Assembly: GCF_026339735.1 (NCBI RefSeq)
Contig: NZ_JAPEQG010000001.1
Span: 3,534,001 to 3,598,000 of the forward strand
From: Streptomyces sp. NBC_01669
GTDB taxonomy: Bacteria; Actinomycetota; Actinomycetes; Streptomycetales; Streptomycetaceae
Length of the DNA stretch: 64,000 nt
Reading direction: 5' to 3'
In this document: one piece after another, positions 62,863-64,000 of the stretch
How the letters are laid out: each line of letters starts with the position of its first letter
Position numbering within the stretch: the first letter of the stretch is position 1
Position numbers and translations under genes: made by a program
The notes under the pieces: model-generated
Databases searched by the model: none
What the model was told of the DNA's origin: nothing
The model's input: the letters and a program-made list of their open reading frames with translations, nothing else

Positions 62863-63714
62863 ATGGCAGCAAGGACGTCGCCTACCGAACGCCAGAAGCG
62901 GCTTGGGGCCGAACTGCGGAGAATGCGCACGTCGGCCGACGTATCGGCCGAGTTCGCGGCCGGTCTGCTCGGTGTGGACCGCGGAAAGATCTCGAACATC
63001 GAGTCCGGAGCACGCCCCATCAGCCCGGACCGCCTGCGCACGTTGGCCTGCAATTGCGCCTGCACGGACGACAAGTACGTCGACGCGCTCGTCGAAATGT
63101 CTCAGCCGCGAAGCCGCGGATGGTGGGAGAGATACCGGGGGTCGCTACCTCAAGGGCTCCTTGATATCGCAGAATTGGAGGCGCACGCTCTCCGCATGCG
63201 GGCTGCGTACTCCATGCACATCCCGGGCCTGCTCCAGACCTCCGACCACGCCCTGGCCGTGTTCCGCGTGGTGATCCCCCAGTTGCCGGAACGCGAGATC
63301 GCACTGCGTCTGGCCCATCGCGTGGAGCGCCAGGAGGTCCTGGACGGCGACCCGCCACCGCCGTACACCGGCATCGTTCATGAGGCCGCGCTCCGCATGC
63401 AGTTCGGTGGCCGAGGGGTGGCCCGCGCCCAGCTCCAGCATCTGCTGAAGAAGTCCGAACAGCCGAACGTGACGCTGCTGGTCATTCCGTTCGAGGCAGG
63501 AGCGTTCCCCGGAGCGGGTCAGACGGTCCTGTACGCGGAGGGACCGGTATCCCAGCTCGACACCGTACAGATCGACAACTCGCACGGGCCCGTCTTCGTC
63601 TACTCGGAGGCGCAGTTGGCGAAGTACCGGGCCCACCTGGACTGGATGGAGGGAATCGCGCTGCCGCCGAGCGAGTCGCGGGACTTCATCCACAACATCG
63701 CACGCCAACTCTGA
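62863..63714 (+). CDS. XRE-family regulator with Scr1-type (DUF5753) domain
   Basis: A 283-residue protein. The N-terminal HTH_31/XRE domain (residues 8-72: RLGAELRRMRTSADVSAEFA, LGVDRGKISNIESGAR) is followed by a DUF5753 domain (about 95-275) with SMHIPGLLQTSDHALAVF, RQEVLDGDPPPPYTGIVHEA and the VTLLVIPFEAGAFPGAGQ strand. It is a WhiJ/Scr1-like developmental regulator typically paired with a DUF397 protein. The start is ATG 62863 with AAAGGAACGG upstream. It probably controls itself and its partners. Confidence 0.93.
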   Translation: MAARTSPTERQKRLGAELRRMRTSADVSAEFAAGLLGVDRGKISNIESGARPISPDRLRTLACNCACTDDKYVDALVEMSQPRSRGWWERYRGSLPQGLLDIAELEAHALRMRAAYSMHIPGLLQTSDHALAVFRVVIPQLPEREIALRLAHRVERQEVLDGDPPPPYTGIVHEAALRMQFGGRGVARAQLQHLLKKSEQPNVTLLVIPFEAGAFPGAGQTVLYAEGPVSQLDTVQIDNSHGPVFVYSEAQLAKYRAHLDWMEGIALPPSESRDFIHNIARQL

Positions 63715-63725
63715 AGGGATCACGG

Positions 63726-63917
63726 ATGCCGGACGTCAACTGGGAAGACGCGTTCTGCGGCGAGGGAAACTCCTGCTACCGGCTCGGAACCGATGAGCAA
63801 GGCAACAGCTACATCACCATCGCGGGTGCGGAGGAGCACTTCCTCACCGACAGTCGCGAAGCACTCCAGCAGATGATCCGCGACATCAAGGCCGGCGCCG
63901 CCGACCACCTGCTGTAA
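63726..63917 (+). CDS. DUF397 small protein
   Basis: A 63-residue DUF397 protein of atypical type: NWEDAFCGEGNSCYRLGTDE, YITIAGAEEHFLTDSREAL, QQMIRDIKAG. It is the usual small partner of Scr1-type regulators, thought to antagonise them. It lies 11 bp after the regulator in one operon. Confidence 0.88.
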   Translation: MPDVNWEDAFCGEGNSCYRLGTDEQGNSYITIAGAEEHFLTDSREALQQMIRDIKAGAADHLL

Positions 63918-63925
63918 CGGCGCAG

Positions 63926-63961
63926 GGCCCGGTACCGCGAGGTGTTCGCGGTACCGAGCCC
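63926..63961 (+). terminator. Terminator after the DUF397 gene
   Basis: GGTACCGCGA at 63931-63940 pairs with TCGCGGTACC at 63946-63955, and the stem is extended by GGGC/GCCC outside it. It lies 14 bp after the DUF397 stop. Confidence 0.82.
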
Positions 63962-64000
63962 CGTGCGTACGCGCCTGGGTCAGGAAGCGCTGCCGCGCGG

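Noticed and set aside
63980..64000. Possible stop codon of a minus-strand gene entering from the right edge
   Set aside because: Only about twenty bases are visible after a TCA, too few to support a gene.

Overview
The window is high-GC chromosomal DNA from a Streptomyces, or a very close actinomycete. The evidence is GTG/TTG starts, WhiB, Scr1/DUF397 and SpoIIE-phosphatase families, a TTA codon in a regulator, an LAxTG surface anchor, F420-type enzymes, and gene order (xseA-xseB ... glpX-WhiB ... class I fumarase ... fumC ... oxyR/ahpCD ... uppS) that I recall from the core arm of Streptomyces chromosomes. No rRNA, tRNA, CRISPR or plasmid/phage structural genes were seen.

Region 1 (1-38 kb) is mostly conserved core. 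It holds the end of xseA with xseB, a nitroreductase, DUF4245 and glpX, a WhiB protein, two unrelated fumarases, an M18 aminopeptidase, a secreted SGNH hydrolase-lectin, a SpoIIE-type phosphatase with a TTA codon, catalase and a bifunctional penicillin-binding protein. It continues with an SPFH-RHH operon, a PadR-ABC exporter operon, oxyR divergent from ahpCD, an AI-2E-type membrane protein, a secreted SLT transglycosylase with a long structured leader, PhoH, uppS and an aldo-keto reductase. Then come a lipoprotein, a winged-helix protein of the AlkZ/YcaQ type, a small hypothetical protein and a methyltransferase. Many genes are separated by clear hairpin terminators.

Region 2 (39-53.8 kb) is accessory. 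It starts with an IS110-family element and includes a prepilin peptidase beside DUF192, a MITE-like element, and two large proteins. Each of those has N-terminal membrane segments, then a Flp-pilin-like segment with a prepilin-peptidase site (G|xxxxEY), then a large C-terminal cargo. In the second protein the cargo ends in a nuclease toxin resembling Tox-REase-5, followed at once by a protein resembling Imm52. Between them lies an LAHTG-anchored surface protein with a PD-(D/E)xK-like motif. A 16-bp dyad, TGGGCCC-N2-GGGCCCA, recurs at five intergenic sites only around these genes. The region ends at a truncated PucR-type HTH remnant. I read it as a candidate pilin-tethered toxin/surface-effector system under one regulator; this is inference from architecture and shared cis-elements.

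Region 3 (54-64 kb) has a 1522-residue secreted Kelch/carboxypeptidase-regulatory-domain protein, a second small SLT transglycosylase, an F420-type luciferase-like oxidoreductase, a CorA-like transporter, and a typical Streptomyces trio of ATPase-like protein, XRE/Scr1 regulator and DUF397 protein. The ATPase-like member looks degenerate.

Two related MITE-like elements (18.87-19.03 kb and 41.97-42.17 kb) share an 18-bp terminal inverted repeat and are each flanked by a 3-bp TNA duplication. One sits exactly on a stop codon without breaking the gene.
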